The notes under the pieces were generated by a model, which worked only from the letters and a program-made list of their open reading frames with translations, did no database searches and was not told where the DNA came from. DNA of 64,000 nt from Candidatus Laterigemmans baculatus (GTDB lineage Bacteria; Planctomycetota; Planctomycetia; Pirellulales; Pirellulaceae). This document shows, one piece after another, positions 61,785-64,000 of this stretch. Position 1 is the first letter of the stretch; every line of letters starts with the position of its first letter. The position numbers and the translations under genes are program-made. Location of the stretch: NCBI RefSeq assembly GCF_010367455.1, contig NZ_WRPR01000023.1, positions 97,372 to 161,371 on the forward strand, written 5' to 3'.

Positions 61785-63824
61785 ATGAAATATTTAGTCG
61801 TCTTACTATCGCTCGTGGCGTCGCCATACATCGCGGTGGTTAGCGCCCAGGCCGAGGACCTGAAACCGCTGCGATACAACCACCCGGGCTTAGAAGTTGA
61901 TCTTGGCGTCGGTCTTTGGGCGTGGCCGGTTCCTTGCGACGCCGACGGAGATGGGGATTTTGATCTGATCGTCTCCTGCCCCGATAAGCCCTCCAACGGG
62001 ATATGGCTTTTTGAAAACGCTGCGGGCGACACCGCTCAAAACAAATTTCCTGTCTTCAAAGCTGCTCGACGGCTCAGCAGCACGGTGCATTATGTCATGC
62101 CGAGCTACGTCGATGGAGGGCTCCGCGTGCTGACGCCGGGACGCGAACACCAGGACTTCACCCGCGTCGGACTGGAGCGTCCGATCTCCTTGCCCGTCGC
62201 CGCGAATTTCTACAAGCCGCAGGGCAAGCAGACCAAAGGCCCCAAGGTCCGGCACAACCAGTGGCGGTACACCGATTACGACGGCGACGGAGCTCTCGAC
62301 CTCGTGGTCGGCATCGAGGACTGGAGCGATTACGGCTGGGATGACGCCTGGAATGAGCGCGGCGAGTGGACCAATGGACCGCTGCACGGCTTCGTGTACC
62401 TGTTTCGCAATACCGGCACGACCGCCGAACCGGTTTACGCCGATCCGCAAAAGCTGACCGCCGCGGGGCGTCCGATCGATGTCTACGGTTGCCCCTCCCC
62501 CAATTTTGAAGACTTTGATGGCGACGGTGACCTCGATCTGTTGTGCGGGGAGTTTGTCGACGGCTTTACCTACTTCGAAAATACCGGCACCCGCACCGAA
62601 CCGCAGTACGCTGCCGGCCGCCGCCTGCGATCGCCCGACGGCAGTCTGCTGACCATGGACCTGCAGATGATCGTTCCGATCGTTTTTGACTGGGACCGTG
62701 ATGGCGACTTTGATTTGGTGGTGGGCGATGAGGACGGTCGCGTGGCGCTGGTGGAGAACACGGGCCGACTGGGAGACGATCGCGTGCCGCAGTTCCTACC
62801 GCCGCGATACTTCCAGCAGGAAGCTGACCAACTCAAGTGCGGAGCGCTCGCCACGCCCGTGGGCTTCGACTGGGACGGCGACGATGACATCGACATCCTC
62901 TCGGGCAACACGGCCGGGTATATCGAATTCTTTGAAAACCTCAGCGGGCCCCGAGTCGAAGAGCCGAAATGGGCCGCGCCGGTGCGTCTCGAGGCCGGTG
63001 GCGAAACCTTCCGCATCATGGCCGGCCCGAACGGCAGCATCCAAGGACCCGCCGAAGCCAAATGGGGCTATACCACGCTGAGCGTTGCGGATTGGGATCA
63101 CGACGGGCTACCCGACATCGTGGTCAATGGGATCTGGGGAAAAGTGCGGTGGCTGAAAAATGTCGGCAGCCGGACCGAGCCGAAACTCGCGGCGCCGCAA
63201 GCGATCGAAGTCCAGTGGCCTGAAGAGCCTCCCAAGCCGCGGTGGACGTGGTGGTCGCCGAGCGGAGGAGAGTTGGTGACGCAGTGGCGGACGACCCCGG
63301 TGGCGATCGACTGGAACCGCGACGAGCTGGTCGACCTCGTGATGCTCGATCACGAAGGCTACCTGGCCTTCTATGAGCGGGCGAAGCGCGGCGAGGAGAT
63401 CGTTCTCTTGCCACCGCAGCGAGTCTTCTACGGCACGAACCTCTCGGGCACCAACAGCCAGCACAAAATCGTCGATGCGACACCCGGGCTGCTGCGACTG
63501 AACACAGGGACCGCCGGCGGGAGCGGGCGGCGGAAGCTGCACATCGTCGACTGGGATGGTGACGGCAACCGCGACCTGCTGGTCAACTCGATCAACGCGA
63601 ATCTCCTGCAGCAGACGGCGCCCGAATCAGCCTCGCAATCCGCCTCGAACGAAGCGGCCGATCAGCCGGTCTGGCACTTCACCGATCGCGGACCGCTACT
63701 GCGGCAGAGCATTCAGGGGCATACGACCAGCCCGGCGACCGTCGATTTCAACGGCGACCAAATCCCCGATTTTCTAGGCGGCGCCGAGGACGGCCGCTTC
63801 TACTACCGCCAGCAAACCCGCTGA
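61785..63824 (+). CDS. secreted FG-GAP/VCBS beta-propeller protein
   Basis: The ATG follows GGAG at 9 nt; the product is 679 residues with a signal peptide (YLVVLLSLVASPYIAVVSAQA). At least six blades carry calcium-binding DxDGDxDxD-type loops: DADGDGDFDL, DYDGDGALDL, DFDGDGDLDL, DWDRDGDFDL, DWDGDDDIDI, DWDHDGLPDI, DWNRDELVDL and DWDGDGNRDL. This is the FG-GAP/VCBS repeat fold found in surface proteins and in proteins attached to enzymes or adhesins. It is transcribed away from the ferritin-like gene with their starts only 40 nt apart. Confidence 0.9.
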   Translation: MKYLVVLLSLVASPYIAVVSAQAEDLKPLRYNHPGLEVDLGVGLWAWPVPCDADGDGDFDLIVSCPDKPSNGIWLFENAAGDTAQNKFPVFKAARRLSSTVHYVMPSYVDGGLRVLTPGREHQDFTRVGLERPISLPVAANFYKPQGKQTKGPKVRHNQWRYTDYDGDGALDLVVGIEDWSDYGWDDAWNERGEWTNGPLHGFVYLFRNTGTTAEPVYADPQKLTAAGRPIDVYGCPSPNFEDFDGDGDLDLLCGEFVDGFTYFENTGTRTEPQYAAGRRLRSPDGSLLTMDLQMIVPIVFDWDRDGDFDLVVGDEDGRVALVENTGRLGDDRVPQFLPPRYFQQEADQLKCGALATPVGFDWDGDDDIDILSGNTAGYIEFFENLSGPRVEEPKWAAPVRLEAGGETFRIMAGPNGSIQGPAEAKWGYTTLSVADWDHDGLPDIVVNGIWGKVRWLKNVGSRTEPKLAAPQAIEVQWPEEPPKPRWTWWSPSGGELVTQWRTTPVAIDWNRDELVDLVMLDHEGYLAFYERAKRGEEIVLLPPQRVFYGTNLSGTNSQHKIVDATPGLLRLNTGTAGGSGRRKLHIVDWDGDGNRDLLVNSINANLLQQTAPESASQSASNEAADQPVWHFTDRGPLLRQSIQGHTTSPATVDFNGDQIPDFLGGAEDGRFYYRQQTR

Positions 63825-63865
63825 GCCGCGGCTCTGGTCGAGAACCGGTTCGACTTACCACTGGC

Positions 63866-63905
63866 CTCCGCCCGGGAGGGTCGGGCAATATTTTAGCCCG
63901 CTCTC
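63866..63905. repeat. GGGAGGG element fragment
   Basis: CTCCGCCCGGGAGGGTCGGGC followed by a partner arm TAGCCCGCTCTCCCT; a degenerate copy of the element at 16930. Confidence 0.6.
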
Positions 63906-63978
63906 CCTAACTGGACAGCGCCACTTTCTTACGCTGAATTGCCATAAAGTCAGCAGTGCCCAGCAGTTGGCTACCAAG

Positions 63979-64000
63979 TCGTTTAACGGCAAGCCGAAGG
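63979..64000 (+). repeat. GTTTAACGGCAAGCCG repeat, partial at window edge
   Basis: TCGTTTAACGGCAAGCCGAA then GG matches one arm of the palindrome at 23456 with one change and runs off the right edge. Confidence 0.8.

Noticed and set aside
61745..62032. N-terminal extension of the ferritin-like gene
   Set aside because: It would overlap the signal-peptide region of the divergent propeller gene, has no ribosome site and is Ser/Pro-rich like antisense translation.

Overview
The window is high-GC DNA from a planctomycete, most likely a Pirellulaceae member of the Rhodopirellula/Blastopirellula type. This rests on gene content rather than a database match. It has the planctomycete DUF1549/DUF1553-cytochrome plus DUF1501 gene pair, tandem DUF1080 domains, DUF6807, NPCBM and BON proteins, several Tat-type secreted Gfo/Idh/MocA and FAD oxidoreductases, and many short dispersed palindromic repeats between genes. 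Ribosome-binding sites are often weak, and several genes seem to start with GTG or TTG.

Layout. 1-4145: the end of a PPP-type phosphatase gene, a small secreted protein, a GT4 glycosyltransferase, a repeat array with a strong terminator, and a two-BON-domain envelope protein. 4146-15770 (minus strand): an envelope quality-control block made of an NPCBM protein, one intact HtrA protease, two HtrA-like proteins that have lost the whole catalytic triad, and a small membrane protein; next to it are a PpiC-type foldase and Mfd. 15846-23964: a sugar-type oxidoreductase, tRNA-Cys, a potassium-channel-like protein, an FAD oxidoreductase, a DUF6807 protein, a VIT1/CCC1 transporter, a D-lactate dehydrogenase-like enzyme and a CsaA-like tRNA-binding protein. 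24052-26358: nrfHA for nitrite reduction to ammonium. 26537-28859: a short-chain dehydrogenase and an Sfp-type phosphopantetheinyl transferase.

29194-43747 is a secreted catabolic region: an acetylxylan-esterase-like hydrolase, a neutral-ceramidase-like enzyme, a double DUF1080 protein, a large LamG plus glycosidase-like protein overlapping a PL6 polysaccharide lyase, two further alpha/beta hydrolases and an exonuclease/phosphatase-family protein. 43735-49884 is a tight four-gene minus-strand operon: triple-RidA protein, cytochrome/DUF1549/DUF1553, DUF1501, Gfo/Idh/MocA. 50068-54386 holds a K+/H+ antiporter, a TPR protein, two small membrane proteins and a repeat-rich gap. 54387-63824 holds a SulP transporter fused to a beta-carbonic anhydrase, an oxidoreductase without the usual EKP motif, an FAD oxidoreductase with a C-terminal binding domain, a ferritin-like protein and an FG-GAP/VCBS protein.

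The most unusual features are the one-active/two-dead HtrA operon, other probable dead-enzyme domains, the triple RidA in a DUF1501 operon, the uncharacterised LamG-barrel partner of the PL6 lyase, at least four dispersed repeat families that often occur as inverted pairs, and tandem duplications that copy the last codons and stop codon of genes. No CRISPR array, prophage, integrase or insertion-sequence transposase was seen.
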